Origin: Streptococcus constellatus subsp. constellatus
GTDB lineage: Bacteria > Bacillota > Bacilli > Lactobacillales > Streptococcaceae
Direction of reading: 5' to 3'
DNA: 64,000 bases
Assembly (NCBI RefSeq): GCF_023167545.1
Contig: NZ_AP014647.1
Span: 124,001-188,000, forward strand
Shown here in pieces: positions 45,333 through 54,560 of this stretch. The stretch's first letter is position 1, and each line of letters starts with the position of its first letter. The notes under the pieces were generated by a model, which worked only from the letters and a program-made list of their open reading frames with translations, ran no database searches and was not told the DNA's origin. A program made the translations under genes and the position numbers.

Positions 45333-46367
45333 CAAATCTAAAATTCATCCATAAGAGCCTCAAATGCTGTTTTGTAACCTAAGCATTTTCTTGGACGGTG
45401 ATTTATAGCAAGTAAAGCATTTACTAACGATTCATCAGTAATGTCGGTTAGATTAGTCCTCTTAGGAAAATATTCTCTAAGCAATCCATTTGAATTTTCA
45501 TTACTTCCTCTTTGCCAAGATGAATAAGCGTCCGCAAAGTAAAAGTCTATTCCTAAAGCTTCCACTTGAGGATAACAAGCAAATTCTTTTCCTCTGTCTG
45601 ATGTAAATGTTTTTAAAAAGTTCTTAGGAAAAATCTTCTGAAGTGTTTCTATGACTGAAAACATTGACCTAGCTGATCGGTCAGGTATTTTAAATGCCAG
45701 ATAAAAACGTGTTTTTCGCTCTACAAATGTAGCCAAGCATCCTTTGCTTTTCCCTCTGGAAGAAACCATGGTATCTAATTCCCAATGACCGAAACTTTGC
45801 CTACTCTTCACTTCTTTAGGTCGTTTGGAAATAGGTTTACCAATAATGAATTTCCCTCTCGTCTCATGGGGTTCACGTATTTTACCTTTTCGTCTTAACG
45901 TCTCTACACTCACTTCGAGTTGGCCATTATATATCCAATTATAAATCGTTTTAAACGATACGATTGGCTTATTTTCGTACTGATAACGCCCATGAATCTG
46001 CTCGGGTGACCAGGATGCTTTTAAATGACGTTCTATATTTTTCTTCATCAGTGAAGTACATGCAGTTTTCCTTCCCTTAAGTCTAGATAATTCCTCATAT
46101 TGCCTTTGTGCTTCTTCGGCAGAATATTTATTTGGACACCGTTTGATTTCTCGGCTAATTGATGAACGGTGAAAACCTAACTTAGTTGCAATATAGGACT
46201 GATTAAAACCTGCTTCAAGATATGCTTCTATCTTTAGCCGATCAATTATGGTAATATGTAAGTAGCTCATAGGATCTCCTCGTGTCTGTTTGTGTGCTTA
46301 CTTACAGTTTACACGATTTGAGAACCTATGGGTTTTTTGTTGCACTATATTTTACAATTTATCATAT
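45305..46367 (-). mobile_element. IS30-family insertion sequence
   Basis: About 1063 bp bounded by ~32-bp imperfect inverted repeats: 45305-45336 and 46336-46367. They share TGATAAATTG and AGTGCAACAAA with three mismatches between. It holds one intact transposase gene on the minus strand. I could not settle a clear target duplication: the flanks are AT-rich (TATT.. and ..CATAA). It sits between fusA and gap, next to the peptide/ABC operon. Confidence 0.85.
45338..46270 (-). CDS. IS30-family transposase
   Basis: A 310-residue DDE transposase. The N-terminal helix-turn-helix (LEAGFNQSYIATKLGFHRSSISREI, residues ~18-42) is the IS30 type. The catalytic residues are in HWELDTM (first Asp), FTSDRGKEF (second Asp) and GSNENSNGLLREYFPK (Glu). 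The C-terminal NHRPRKCLGYKTAFE is a family hallmark. The gene is intact and fills the element, so it may still be active. AGGAGATCC precedes the ATG. Confidence 0.93.
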   Translation of the reverse strand: MSYLHITIIDRLKIEAYLEAGFNQSYIATKLGFHRSSISREIKRCPNKYSAEEAQRQYEELSRLKGRKTACTSLMKKNIERHLKASWSPEQIHGRYQYENKPIVSFKTIYNWIYNGQLEVSVETLRRKGKIREPHETRGKFIIGKPISKRPKEVKSRQSFGHWELDTMVSSRGKSKGCLATFVERKTRFYLAFKIPDRSARSMFSVIETLQKIFPKNFLKTFTSDRGKEFACYPQVEALGIDFYFADAYSSWQRGSNENSNGLLREYFPKRTNLTDITDESLVNALLAINHRPRKCLGYKTAFEALMDEF

Positions 46368-46384
46368 CATAAAAACTGCAAAAT

Positions 46385-46398
46385 GTAAAGCGCTTTCA
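46385..46398. promoter_or_regulatory. cre-like site next to the IS30 right end
   Basis: GTAAAGCGCTTTCA matches the cre consensus at 12 of 14 positions with a perfect AAAGCGCTTT core. It overlaps a minus-strand TTTACA, 17 nt from TATGAT (46361-46366) at the IS end, and lies 270 bp before the gap promoter. Which unit it controls is unclear. The rest of 46399-46640 is AT-rich with no gene I can support. Confidence 0.45.
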
Positions 46399-46645
46399 CA
46401 TATAAAATGTCCACATTCTTGTTCTTTTTTTGATAATTTAGAAAAATCAAAAAATAGTTTATAGATAAATTACAGAACCTAAAAAGAATGAAAATGCTAA
46501 TATTAGAAATCAAATGAAAACTACAAATAAATTTTATGATAAGGCATAGTACTTTTAGTAATGAATCTTTCTGTAATGTATGGGAGCTATCGTGAAAAAA
46601 GTTTGAAAAAACAAAAAGTGGTTTCTTTTACTATGCTGAAATCAG

Positions 46646-46674
46646 TTGCAATTTTAAGAGAGAAAGTATATAAT
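46646..46674 (+). promoter_or_regulatory. gap promoter
   Basis: TTGCAA, a 17-nt spacer and TATAAT, followed by an ~80-nt leader with AAGGAGG before the ATG. Confidence 0.75.
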
Positions 46675-46760
46675 AGATATGTTGAAAGGTGATTTGTAGC
46701 GACTCAAGTTACTCTTTTCACATAAAAATTTTTTTGATTTTCATAAGGAGGAAATCACGA

Positions 46761-47768
46761 ATGGTAGTTAAAGTTGGTATTAACGGTTTCGGTCGTATTG
46801 GTCGTCTTGCATTCCGTCGTATCCAAAACGTAGAAGGTGTTGAAGTTACTCGTATCAACGACCTTACAGATCCAGTAATGCTTGCACACTTGTTGAAATA
46901 TGACACAACTCAAGGTCGTTTCGACGGTACTGTGGAAGTTAAAGAAGGTGGATTCGAAGTTAACGGTAAATTCGTTAAGGTTTCTGCTGAACGTGACCCA
47001 GAACAAATCGATTGGGCTACTGATGGTGTAGAAATCGTTTTGGAAGCAACTGGTTTCTTTGCTAAGAAAGATGCTGCTGAAAAACACCTTAAAGGTGGTG
47101 CTAAGAAAGTTGTTATCACTGCTCCTGGTGGAAGTGACGTTAAAACAATTGTATTTAACACTAACCACGATGTTCTTGATGGTACTGAAACAGTTATCTC
47201 TGGTGCTTCATGTACTACAAACTGCTTGGCTCCAATGGCTAAAGCACTTCAAGACAACTTCGGTATCGTTGAAGGTTTGATGACTACTATCCACGCTTAC
47301 ACTGGTGACCAAATGATCCTTGACGGTCCACATCGTAAAGGTGATCTTCGCCGTGCTCGTGCTGGTGCTGCAAATATCGTTCCTAACTCAACTGGTGCTG
47401 CTAAAGCTATCGGTCTTGTTATTCCAGAATTGAACGGTAAACTTGATGGTTCAGCTCAACGTGTTCCAACTCCAACTGGATCAGTTACTGAATTGGTTGC
47501 TGTTCTTGAAAAGAACGTTACTGTTGATGAAGTAAATGCAGCTATGAAAGCAGCAGCTAATGAATCATACGGTTATACTGAAGATCCAATCGTTTCTTCA
47601 GATATCGTAGGTATGTCATTCGGTTCGTTGTTTGATGCAACTCAAACTAAAGTTCTTGACGTTGATGGAAAACAATTGGTGAAAGTTGTATCTTGGTATG
47701 ATAACGAAATGTCATACACTGCACAACTTGTACGTACTCTTGAATACTTTGCAAAAATCGCTAAATAA
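46761..47768 (+). CDS. gap: Glyceraldehyde-3-phosphate dehydrogenase (NAD-dependent, glycolytic)
   Basis: A 335-residue GAPDH, also known on streptococcal surfaces as Plr, a plasminogen receptor. The NAD-binding [18 protein letters not shown] opens the protein and the active-site [13 protein letters not shown] carries Cys151. Codon use is extremely biased, as expected for one of the most abundant proteins. I start it at ATG 46761, after AAGGAGG; the longer open frame from 46689 is leader sequence. A terminator follows at 47787. Confidence 0.97.
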   Translation: MVVKVGINGFGRIGRLAFRRIQNVEGVEVTRINDLTDPVMLAHLLKYDTTQGRFDGTVEVKEGGFEVNGKFVKVSAERDPEQIDWATDGVEIVLEATGFFAKKDAAEKHLKGGAKKVVITAPGGSDVKTIVFNTNHDVLDGTETVISGASCTTNCLAPMAKALQDNFGIVEGLMTTIHAYTGDQMILDGPHRKGDLRRARAGAANIVPNSTGAAKAIGLVIPELNGKLDGSAQRVPTPTGSVTELVAVLEKNVTVDEVNAAMKAAANESYGYTEDPIVSSDIVGMSFGSLFDATQTKVLDVDGKQLVKVVSWYDNEMSYTAQLVRTLEYFAKIAK

Positions 47769-47786
47769 TTCATTAGTATATAGAGA

Positions 47787-47812
47787 AGAGAGGTTTGCCC
47801 TCTCTTTTTTGT
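47787..47812 (+). terminator. Terminator after gap
   Basis: AGAGAGG-TTTGC-CCTCTCT stem followed by six Ts. Confidence 0.8.
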
Positions 47813-47863
47813 TGTTATTTGAAAACCGTATATAATTACTCCGATTATGATTTGCTCCACGAA

Positions 47864-47903
47864 AAAAAGAACTTGAATCTAAATAGATTTAAGTTCTTTT
47901 TAT
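47864..47903. terminator. Terminator of rnjA (bidirectional)
   Basis: AAAAGAACTTGAATCT and AGATTTAAGTTCTTTT form a 16-bp stem (one G-U) with a 4-nt loop. Confidence 0.8.
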
Positions 47904-47921
47904 ATCTATGTAAGAATTCTG

Positions 47922-49607
47922 TTATAAAGTATCTTCATCTGGTGTTAAAATCATTGGAATAATGATAGGCTCACGCTCTGTATTTTCATATAAAAATGGT
48001 CGAAGAGCATTTACAATAGCTCCATTGACAGACTGGATGCTGGCATCTTTATTTTTCAATGCGATACGTATCGCATTGAAAAGAATACGTTGGCTATGAC
48101 GGATCAGTTCACCTGATTCCCGCATATAGATGAAACCGCGACTGAGAATGTCAGGACCGGCTAAGATCATCTTCGATTTAAAGTCAACGGTAGCGACTGC
48201 AAGGACGACGCCATCTTCGGAAAGGTCACGTCTGTCACGGAGGACTGCAGCACCAATTTCTCCGATACGATTGCCATCGACATAAATATCTTGTGCATTG
48301 AAACTTCCGGCAATGCGAGCAGAATTAGCAGTTAAGGCTAAAACGTCTCCATTACTCATGATAAAGATATTGTCTTTAGGCACTCCAGTATCCATTGCAA
48401 GTCCCGCATGCACTTTTTGCATACGGTATTCACCATGGACTGGCATGAAATACTTCGGTTTTATCAAACGAAGCATAAGTTTTTGTTCTTGCTGTCCACC
48501 GTGTCCGGAAGTATGAATATTGTTGATTTTACCGTGGATAACATCAACACCAGCTTCTGAAATGGTGTTGATAAGCTTATTGACACTAGTAGTATTTCCT
48601 GGGATAGGACTAGAAGAGAAAATCACTGTATCACCTGGTTGAAGCTGTACTTGACGATGTGTTCCATTGGCGATACGTGAAAGAGCCGCCATTGGCTCTC
48701 CTTGGCTTCCTGTACACATGATAAGTATTTCGCCAGCAGGATAATCTTTAATCTCATTTGGCTCGATGAAAGTACCTTTAGGCGCCTTGATGTAGCCAAG
48801 TTCAATTCCATTGGCGATGGCTTTCTCCATTGAACGACCAAAAACTGCAATTTTCCGTCCTGTTTTGACGGCCGCATCAGTAGCCTGTTGTAGGCGGAAA
48901 ATATTGGAAGCAAAGGAAGCAAAAATAATCCGTCCATGGATGTTTTCAATGATTTTCATAATAGACTGACCGACCACTTTTTCCGAATTTGTAAAAGTCG
49001 GAATTTCTGCATTGGTTGAGTCAGAAAGAAGAACTAGAACCCCATCCTCGCCAAGAGCTGCCATTCGATGCAAATCCGCTGGTTCTCCAACGGGTGTAAG
49101 GTCAAACTTGAAGTCACCTGTACATACAACTTTCCCTTGAGGTGTGTGAATGACAATTCCTAACGGCTCTGGAATAGAGTGGGTTGTGCGGAAGAAAGTT
49201 GCTTTTAAATGTTTAAATTGAAGTTCAGTGTTTTGATTGATCTCATAGAGCTTAGCATCACGTAAAAGACCGTGTTCTTCTAGTTTCCCGCGGATAAGTG
49301 CTAGAGCAAGTGGTCCTGCATAAATCGGAACATTGGCTTGTTTGAGTAGGAAAGGAATCCCACCGATATGGTCTTCATGTCCATGAGTAATCAGAACACC
49401 TTTGATACGGTCAACGTTTTCTACGATATAGGAATAATCAGGAATAACATAATCAATCCCTAAAAGGTCATCTTCAGGAAATTTGATACCAGCGTCAACG
49501 ATGATAATTTCATCTTTGTATTCAATTCCGTAGGTATTTTTTCCAATTTCTCCTAAGCCACCAATGGCAAATACACCGACTTCTTCGGGTTTTAAAGTAT
49601 AAGACAT
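47922..49607 (-). CDS. rnjA: Ribonuclease J1
   Basis: A 561-residue metallo-beta-lactamase RNase with endonuclease and 5'-3' exonuclease activity, central to mRNA decay. The zinc motif is [10 protein letters not shown] (about residues 74-83), with CTGDFKFD and the beta-CASP parts [18 protein letters not shown] and [10 protein letters not shown]. Position next to rpoY marks it as J1 rather than J2. It starts 3 bp after the rpoY stop, and GGAGCT near the end of rpoY supplies the ribosome site. Confidence 0.95.
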   Translation of the reverse strand: MSYTLKPEEVGVFAIGGLGEIGKNTYGIEYKDEIIIVDAGIKFPEDDLLGIDYVIPDYSYIVENVDRIKGVLITHGHEDHIGGIPFLLKQANVPIYAGPLALALIRGKLEEHGLLRDAKLYEINQNTELQFKHLKATFFRTTHSIPEPLGIVIHTPQGKVVCTGDFKFDLTPVGEPADLHRMAALGEDGVLVLLSDSTNAEIPTFTNSEKVVGQSIMKIIENIHGRIIFASFASNIFRLQQATDAAVKTGRKIAVFGRSMEKAIANGIELGYIKAPKGTFIEPNEIKDYPAGEILIMCTGSQGEPMAALSRIANGTHRQVQLQPGDTVIFSSSPIPGNTTSVNKLINTISEAGVDVIHGKINNIHTSGHGGQQEQKLMLRLIKPKYFMPVHGEYRMQKVHAGLAMDTGVPKDNIFIMSNGDVLALTANSARIAGSFNAQDIYVDGNRIGEIGAAVLRDRRDLSEDGVVLAVATVDFKSKMILAGPDILSRGFIYMRESGELIRHSQRILFNAIRIALKNKDASIQSVNGAIVNALRPFLYENTEREPIIIPMILTPDEDTL

Positions 49608-49610
49608 GGT

Positions 49611-49841
49611 TTAGAGCTCCGTAATTGTAAAGTTGCCTGATTCTTTTTCATATTCTAAATGTTTATCAGACAAGCGTGTGATAAATTCGACATTGTAAGG
49701 CGTTTTTTCTTCAACGAGTTTACGCGCTTTAATGCGTCCTTCTAATTCATCCTTAGCGTCAATATCCAAGTAAAGCGACTGTGTATTTTCGCGTCGTGGA
49801 TTGCGCTCTTTTGTTTCTTGATAAAAAACTTTGTAAATCAT
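49611..49841 (-). CDS. rpoY: RNA polymerase epsilon subunit RpoY
   Basis: A 76-residue small accessory subunit of RNA polymerase found in Firmicutes (formerly YkzG, DUF1447). It starts [20 protein letters not shown], the family's N terminus, and ends [14 protein letters not shown]. In Bacillus it resembles phage Gp2 and may protect against phage inhibitors. AAAGGAAATTA precedes the ATG. It is the first gene of the rpoY-rnjA operon. Confidence 0.93.
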   Translation of the reverse strand: MIYKVFYQETKERNPRRENTQSLYLDIDAKDELEGRIKARKLVEEKTPYNVEFITRLSDKHLEYEKESGNFTITEL

Positions 49842-50118
49842 TTAATTTCCTTTCTCATTCATAATCAATCTACCAGAAAATAGCCACCTTATTTTCAAGG
49901 GCGGTCTTCATCTATTTAATTTTCCGGGTAATAAATTGATTTTGATACGTTACAATTATAATCATTATATCATAAAAAGCTGATTTAGTAAAAGAAAGAA
50001 GTTGGAAAATCTAGGAAAATGATTTTCACAAGGTCTTATTTTTTTGGAAATCATATTGAGGAAATCCGTATTTTTTGTAGTATAATAGAAACTAGATTAT
50101 CACGAAGGAAATATAAAA

Positions 50119-50802
50119 ATGAAAATTTTAGCTTTTGATAGCTCTAGTAAAGCATTGGCAATTGCGATTTTAGAGGATGAACAGTTGCTTGCTGAGATGA
50201 CAATAAATATTAAAAAAAATCATAGCATTACATTGATGCCAGCAATTGATTTTCTCATGGAAAGTTTGGATTTAAAACCAACGGACCTAGAACGCATTGT
50301 GGTTGCAGAAGGTCCGGGTAGTTATACAGGTTTGCGGATTGCTGTAGCAACAGCTAAAACACTGGCTCATACCCTTAAGATTGGCTTGGTTGGAGTTTCT
50401 AGCTTACGGATTCTGGTACCAGAAAGTATTGATGGCTTGGTTATTCCTCTCATGGATGCTAGACGCAATAATGTTTATGCTGGTTTTTATAAAAATGGTA
50501 GGATCGTTCAGCCAGAAGCTCATTTATCTTTTGAAGAGGTCTTGGAAAAAGCCAAGCCTGATTCTCAAGTAACCTTTGTAGGAGAAGTTGAAAATTTCAC
50601 AGAGCAGATTCAAGCTGTTCTGCCAAATGCTCTTATCAAAGGAACTCTGCCAGATACTATACTTCTTGCAAAAATCGGGTTGCACTTGCCAGTTTGCTCT
50701 ATCCATGACTTCGTTCCTAAGTATCTCAAGAGAGTGGAAGCGGAGGAAAATTGGTTGAAAAACCATGAAGAAACGAAAGATTCTTACATCAAACGCTTAT
50801 GA
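50119..50802 (+). CDS. tsaB: tRNA threonylcarbamoyladenosine biosynthesis protein TsaB
   Basis: A 227-residue ASKHA-fold protein that partners with TsaD to make t6A37 in ANN-decoding tRNAs. It starts MKILAFDSSSKALAIAILED and has VAEGPGSYTGLRIAVATAKTLA (about residues 62-83). It lacks the metal-binding histidines of TsaD, as expected. A promoter (TATAAT near 50082) precedes it. It overlaps rimI by 4 bp, in the order tsaB-rimI-tsaD common in Firmicutes. Confidence 0.94.
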   Translation: MKILAFDSSSKALAIAILEDEQLLAEMTINIKKNHSITLMPAIDFLMESLDLKPTDLERIVVAEGPGSYTGLRIAVATAKTLAHTLKIGLVGVSSLRILVPESIDGLVIPLMDARRNNVYAGFYKNGRIVQPEAHLSFEEVLEKAKPDSQVTFVGEVENFTEQIQAVLPNALIKGTLPDTILLAKIGLHLPVCSIHDFVPKYLKRVEAEENWLKNHEETKDSYIKRL

Positions 50803-51242
50803 TTGAGATTAAAAAAGATGAAAAAAAGCAGACCGTTGATTTGACAGAGCGGATTTATCAGGTATTGAAAGACGTGTATGCAGTCAGTCCGTGGAGTATG
50901 GAACAAATAGAGAAAGATTTACAACATCCTTTGTCGAGCTATATTTTAGCTCTAGAGGGTCAAAATTTAATTGGTTTTCTGGCTTTTCAGGAGTCAGATT
51001 TTGAAGCGGAAGTTTTGCAAATTGCGGTTAAGAAGGCTTATCAAGGTAAGAAAATTGCGACCGCTTTGTTTGAACATCTGCCAATTAACAAAGAGATTTT
51101 CCTTGAAGTGAGGGAGTCCAATAAGCCAGCTCTGCTATTCTACAAAAAAGAAAGATTTGAAGAAATCGCGCGGCGGAAGGCCTATTACCATGCGCCAGTG
51201 GAAGACGCGATCGTCATGAAAAGGGAGAACTATGGAAGATAG
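50799..51242 (+). CDS. rimI: Ribosomal-protein-alanine acetyltransferase RimI-like
   Basis: A 147-residue GNAT protein. The acetyl-CoA motif is [20 protein letters not shown] (about residues 70-89) and the C-terminal [23 protein letters not shown] fits RimI. RimI acetylates S18 in E. coli; whether this one does is not shown. It lies between tsaB and tsaD with 4-bp and 11-bp overlaps, so the three are translationally coupled. Confidence 0.88.
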   Translation: MIEIKKDEKKQTVDLTERIYQVLKDVYAVSPWSMEQIEKDLQHPLSSYILALEGQNLIGFLAFQESDFEAEVLQIAVKKAYQGKKIATALFEHLPINKEIFLEVRESNKPALLFYKKERFEEIARRKAYYHAPVEDAIVMKRENYGR

Positions 51243-52245
51243 ATATATTTTAGCTTTTGAAACGTCTTGTGATGAGACCAGCGTGGCGGTTCTGAAGAAT
51301 GAGACTGAGCTTTTGAGCAATGTCATTGCCAGCCAGATTGAGAGTCATAAGCGTTTCGGCGGCGTGGTACCGGAAGTGGCCAGTCGCCACCATGTGGAAA
51401 CTATCACGGCTTGCATTGAGGAAGCCTTGGCAGAAGCAGGCATTATCGAGCAAGATGTGACAGCCGTAGCTGTGACCTATGGACCTGGTTTGGTGGGGGC
51501 TCTTTTGGTTGGATTGGCGGCTGCCAAGTCCTTTGCGTGGGCACATCATTTACCACTTATTCCTGTCAATCACATGGCGGGACATCTAATGGCTGCTCAG
51601 AATGTCGAGAACTTAGAATATCCTCTTTTAGCACTACTAGTCAGCGGAGGGCATACAGAGTTGGTTTATGTTAGCGAAGCCGGTGATTATCAGATTGTAG
51701 GGGAAACACGTGATGACGCGGTCGGAGAAGCCTATGATAAAGTTGGTCGTGTGATGGGTTTGACTTATCCAGCAGGGCGTGAGATAGATGAATTGGCCCA
51801 TAAAGGACGGGATATTTATGATTTTCCGCGGGCTATGATCAAGGAAGACAATCTAGAATTTTCATTTTCTGGTCTCAAATCAGCCTTTATTAATCTACAT
51901 CATAATGCCAAGCAAAAAGGTGAGTTTCTTTCCAAGGAAGATCTGGCAGCTAGTTTTCAAGCTGCTGTTTTAGATATTCTCATGGCAAAGACAAAGAAGG
52001 CTTTGGATAAATATCCTGTCAAGACCTTGGTGGTTGCGGGTGGTGTTGCAGCTAATCAAGGCTTACGTGAACGTTTAGCAGCTGAAATAACAGATATTAA
52101 AGTTATCATACCGCCTTTGCGTCTCTGTGGGGACAATGCAGGAATGATTGCTTATGCCAGTGTCAGTGAGTGGAACAACGCCAATCTTGCAACATTAAAT
52201 CTGAATGCCAAGCCAAGTCTGGCGTTTGAGACAATGGAAGAATAA
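51232..52245 (+). CDS. tsaD: tRNA N6-adenosine threonylcarbamoyltransferase TsaD
   Basis: A 337-residue ASKHA enzyme transferring threonylcarbamoyl to A37. The start [16 protein letters not shown] and the metal-binding [10 protein letters not shown] (His114 and His118) are typical, with [10 protein letters not shown] and the C-terminal [26 protein letters not shown] precedes the ATG. It works with TsaB (50119) and with TsaC/TsaE encoded elsewhere. The azlC gene follows 2 bp later. Confidence 0.96.
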   Translation: MEDRYILAFETSCDETSVAVLKNETELLSNVIASQIESHKRFGGVVPEVASRHHVETITACIEEALAEAGIIEQDVTAVAVTYGPGLVGALLVGLAAAKSFAWAHHLPLIPVNHMAGHLMAAQNVENLEYPLLALLVSGGHTELVYVSEAGDYQIVGETRDDAVGEAYDKVGRVMGLTYPAGREIDELAHKGRDIYDFPRAMIKEDNLEFSFSGLKSAFINLHHNAKQKGEFLSKEDLAASFQAAVLDILMAKTKKALDKYPVKTLVVAGGVAANQGLRERLAAEITDIKVIIPPLRLCGDNAGMIAYASVSEWNNANLATLNLNAKPSLAFETMEE

Positions 52246-52247
52246 GA

Positions 52248-52943
52248 ATGATAGGAAAAAATTTTAAGGCTGGTGTTAAGGCAGCCGTGCCAACAGCTCT
52301 GGGTTATATTAGTATTGGGTTAGCCTGTGGCATTATTGGTGCTTCTTATGTCACTCCTCTTGAAATGGCACTGATGAGTATTCTTGTCTATGCAGGAAGT
52401 GCTCAGTTTGCTATGCTAGCGCTTCTCGCCATCCATGCACCGGTGACAGCTATTGTTCTGACAGTCTTTTTGATCAATTTGCGTCTATTTTTGCTGGGAC
52501 TTCACACATCTACTTTTTTTCGACATGCAAGTCTATGGCAAAATATCGGTATCGGAATCCTTTTGACAGATGAAACATATGGCGTTTTACTAAGTGAGCA
52601 CGTTCATACAAAGGATATTTCGCTTCAATGGATGTATGGAAATAATATAACAAGCTACCTTGCTTGGATGATAGGAACGGTGGTCGGAACGACATTAGGA
52701 AGTCTTTTGCCAAATCCAGAAGTGTTTGGCTTAGACTTTGCGCTTGTGGGCATGTTTATTGGTATTTTTTCTTCCCAATTTTTAGTGATGCTACATAAAA
52801 CAAAACTTCAAAAACTAATCGTAATTTTGGTTGTGGTAGCTTTATCGTTCTATGCTTTAAGTATGCTTGTTTCTTCGTCTTTAGCTGTTCTAATGTCGAC
52901 CTTATTAGGCTGTGCTGTGGGGGTAATGCTAGATGATAAATAA
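52248..52943 (+). CDS. azlC: AzlC-family branched-chain amino acid exporter, large subunit
   Basis: A 231-residue membrane protein with six or seven helices. The N-terminal FKAGVKAAVPTALGYISIGLACGIIGAS and YAGSAQFAMLAL (about residues 47-58) are the AzlC signature. AzlC and AzlD together export branched-chain amino acids or analogues such as azaleucine. It overlaps azlD by 11 bp and is transcribed behind tsaD. Nothing shows local regulation. Confidence 0.9.
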   Translation: MIGKNFKAGVKAAVPTALGYISIGLACGIIGASYVTPLEMALMSILVYAGSAQFAMLALLAIHAPVTAIVLTVFLINLRLFLLGLHTSTFFRHASLWQNIGIGILLTDETYGVLLSEHVHTKDISLQWMYGNNITSYLAWMIGTVVGTTLGSLLPNPEVFGLDFALVGMFIGIFSSQFLVMLHKTKLQKLIVILVVVALSFYALSMLVSSSLAVLMSTLLGCAVGVMLDDK

Positions 52944-53259
52944 TTATATTTTTGCTGCCATTCTTTTCTCAGCTTTGGTGACATGGTTATCCCGAATTAC
53001 TCCATTTATATTGGTGAAATATCGTGGTTTGCCTAAGATTGTAGAACGGTTTTTACAGTATTTACCAATTTCTATTATTTTTGCTTTAATTTTATCCAGC
53101 ATTACAAATGGGAAGATAGGGCAGTTTCCAACCTTCAAATGGCTAGATTTAATAGCTGTTTTTCCAACAATTTATGTTGCTTTTCGCTATCGTAACTTAG
53201 TGGTGACCGTGATTTTTGGTGTGATATTGGTAGCTGGTCTGCGATTTATGTTTTTATGA
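52933..53259 (+). CDS. azlD: AzlD-family branched-chain amino acid exporter, small subunit
   Basis: A 108-residue protein with four hydrophobic segments. TWLSRITPFILVKYRGLPKIVERFLQYLP (from about residue 16) is typical for AzlD. It is the small partner of AzlC, with which it overlaps by 11 bp. The Rgg gene begins 18 bp later, so read-through transcription into the regulator is possible. Confidence 0.88.
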   Translation: MINNYIFAAILFSALVTWLSRITPFILVKYRGLPKIVERFLQYLPISIIFALILSSITNGKIGQFPTFKWLDLIAVFPTIYVAFRYRNLVVTVIFGVILVAGLRFMFL

Positions 53260-53276
53260 TGTGATGGAGAACCTTT

Positions 53277-54188
53277 ATGATTGATAAAATGGAACTAGGT
53301 GAATTTTATAGAGAATTACGGGTAGCAAGAGGTGTGAAGCAAAATGAAGTTGCGTGTGAAGGACTGACAGCCTCACAGCTTTCTAAGTTTGAGTTAGGGC
53401 AATCTATGCTGTCGGCAGATAAATTATTTCTTGCCATTGAAGGAATCAATATGACATTTGCAGAGTTTGCATATAAACTCAATAGTTATCAAGAATCTCA
53501 ACATGTTCAATTGGGACATCAAGTTGTTGATTTATTTGTTCATCAGGATAAAGACGGCTTGGAGGATCTGCTTCACAAAGTTCAAGAAAAAGTATCCTCT
53601 CAACAATATATCCGTCTGAATAAAATTGTGATTCAAAATGCCTTGCACTCCTTGGATTCTAGTTATATTTTAAAAGAAGAAGATAAGCAATTTATAACAG
53701 CTTATCTTTTTGCCATTGATTCATGGACTTGGTTTGAGCTCTATCTTTTCTGTAATGCTATGCCCTTTTTGGAGAATCAAGATTTAATTTTTCTTTCAAC
53801 AAGTTTGATGGAGAAATCTAAGGAATTTAAAGAGTTAGTCTATAATCAAATTTATATGAAAAGTTGTTTCTTAAATGTCATTTCAGAAATGATGGAACGT
53901 GAACTCTATCAATACATCAGCATTTTTGAAAGTGAGCTAGAAAAGTTGCTGACACCCTACGATGTCTTTGAAAAATTACTTTTGCAATTTTTAAGAAAAA
54001 TCAATATCTATCTTCAGACAGGAGGAGAAAATCAAAAAGAGATTGAAGATTTCATTCAATCTCTGAAAGTACTGGATAATCCGCAGTTAATAGCATTATT
54101 AACTTTGAAATTACAGCAATATGAAAAATTATTAAAAACAGAAGATAACAGGACAGAAAATAATAATATCCATGATAATAGTGAATAG
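53277..54188 (+). CDS. rgg: Rgg-family peptide-responsive transcriptional regulator
   Basis: A 303-residue Rgg/RRNPP regulator. The N-terminal helix-turn-helix (residues ~8-62; YRELRVARGVKQNEVACEGLTASQLSKFELGQS) is followed by the all-helical repeat domain that binds short imported peptides. Rgg proteins of this type answer to short hydrophobic peptides (SHP). The last 19 codons overlap, on the opposite strand, a 27-codon SHP-like gene. That convergent 3' overlap is one of the known rgg/shp arrangements. GGAGAACC lies before the ATG. No conserved Cys that would mark the GadR/Rgg enzymes-linked branch is evident. Confidence 0.9.
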   Translation: MIDKMELGEFYRELRVARGVKQNEVACEGLTASQLSKFELGQSMLSADKLFLAIEGINMTFAEFAYKLNSYQESQHVQLGHQVVDLFVHQDKDGLEDLLHKVQEKVSSQQYIRLNKIVIQNALHSLDSSYILKEEDKQFITAYLFAIDSWTWFELYLFCNAMPFLENQDLIFLSTSLMEKSKEFKELVYNQIYMKSCFLNVISEMMERELYQYISIFESELEKLLTPYDVFEKLLLQFLRKINIYLQTGGENQKEIEDFIQSLKVLDNPQLIALLTLKLQQYEKLLKTEDNRTENNNIHDNSE

Positions 54189-54215
54189 AATGGCGATAAA
54201 TTTGCGTTTGCTCAT
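54132..54215 (-). CDS. shp: Short hydrophobic peptide (SHP-like pheromone precursor)
   Basis: A 27-codon gene on the minus strand, convergent with rgg and overlapping its 3' end by 57 bp. The peptide has a basic start (MSKRK), a hydrophobic middle (FIAILFTIIM) and a C-terminal part DIIIFCPVIFCF. This fits streptococcal SHP precursors, whose mature pheromones start with Asp or Glu followed by Ile/Leu-rich residues (for example DIIIIVGG). AAAAGGAGATC lies about 6 bp before the ATG, and TTGCAA-N18-TATACT lies upstream. Processing by Eep and import by Ami would be expected. The two cysteines are unusual. Confidence 0.8.
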   Translation of the reverse strand: MSKRKFIAILFTIIMDIIIFCPVIFCF

Positions 54216-54237
54216 TTGGGATCTCCTTTTTAAAAAG

Positions 54238-54268
54238 TAGTATACTCTAAAAATTCAGAAAATTGCAA
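54238..54268 (-). promoter_or_regulatory. shp promoter with putative Rgg-controlled motif
   Basis: On the minus strand TTGCAA (54268-54263), an 18-nt spacer and TATACT (54244-54239). The element GAATTTT-N5-TATACTA (54256-54238) recurs with the same spacing in the divergent promoter at 54331-54349. A direct repeat ATTGCAA (54262-54268, 54271-54277, read on plus) flanks the -35. Confidence 0.6.
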
Positions 54269-54330
54269 GAATTGCAAATTAGAAAGTTTATAGAATAAAA
54301 ATGTCAAATATGCGATTTTAAAGAAATGGT

Positions 54331-54349
54331 GAATTTTAATGATATACTA
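54331..54349 (+). promoter_or_regulatory. Promoter of the small ORF/MFS operon with the shared motif
   Basis: GAATTTT-N5-TATACTA, identical in plan to the shp promoter on the other strand; TGA before TATACT makes an extended -10. Both promoters lie in the same 165-bp divergent region, so joint control by Rgg is likely but unproven. Confidence 0.6.
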
Positions 54350-54380
54350 GTCACATTAAGCATTAAATGATAAGAAAGAG

Positions 54381-54560
54381 TTGCAAGAAAAAATCAAAAG
54401 AATATTCATAACACGTTCTTATCGAGATAAACATCATTTATTAGTTTTTCAAAGTGAAAATAATCGGCAAGATGTTTTTGATTTTGGAATTGGGACATTG
54501 GGAATTTATTGGACATTATTGGGGAATAAATTCCCGTTTGAAATACACTTGGAGGAATGA
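54381..54560 (+). CDS. Small unrecognised ORF coupled to the MFS transporter
   Basis: A 59-codon frame from TTG 54381 to TGA 54560, starting about 30 nt after the predicted transcription start. It encodes a soluble peptide with a basic first half (KIKRIFITRSYRDKHH) and a second half with FDFGIGTLGIYWTLLG, ending EIHLEE. I do not recognise it. AAGAAAGAG before the TTG is a weak ribosome site. Its end overlaps the annotated MFS ATG (ATGA), which argues for translational coupling. It could also be the truncated tail of a larger gene, as no ATG is available. Confidence 0.45.
   Translation: MQEKIKRIFITRSYRDKHHLLVFQSENNRQDVFDFGIGTLGIYWTLLGNKFPFEIHLEE

Noticed and set aside
45295..46375. Target-site duplication of the IS30 element
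   Set aside because: The flanks are AT-rich and palindromic with the repeat ends, so no unique 2-3 bp duplication can be claimed.
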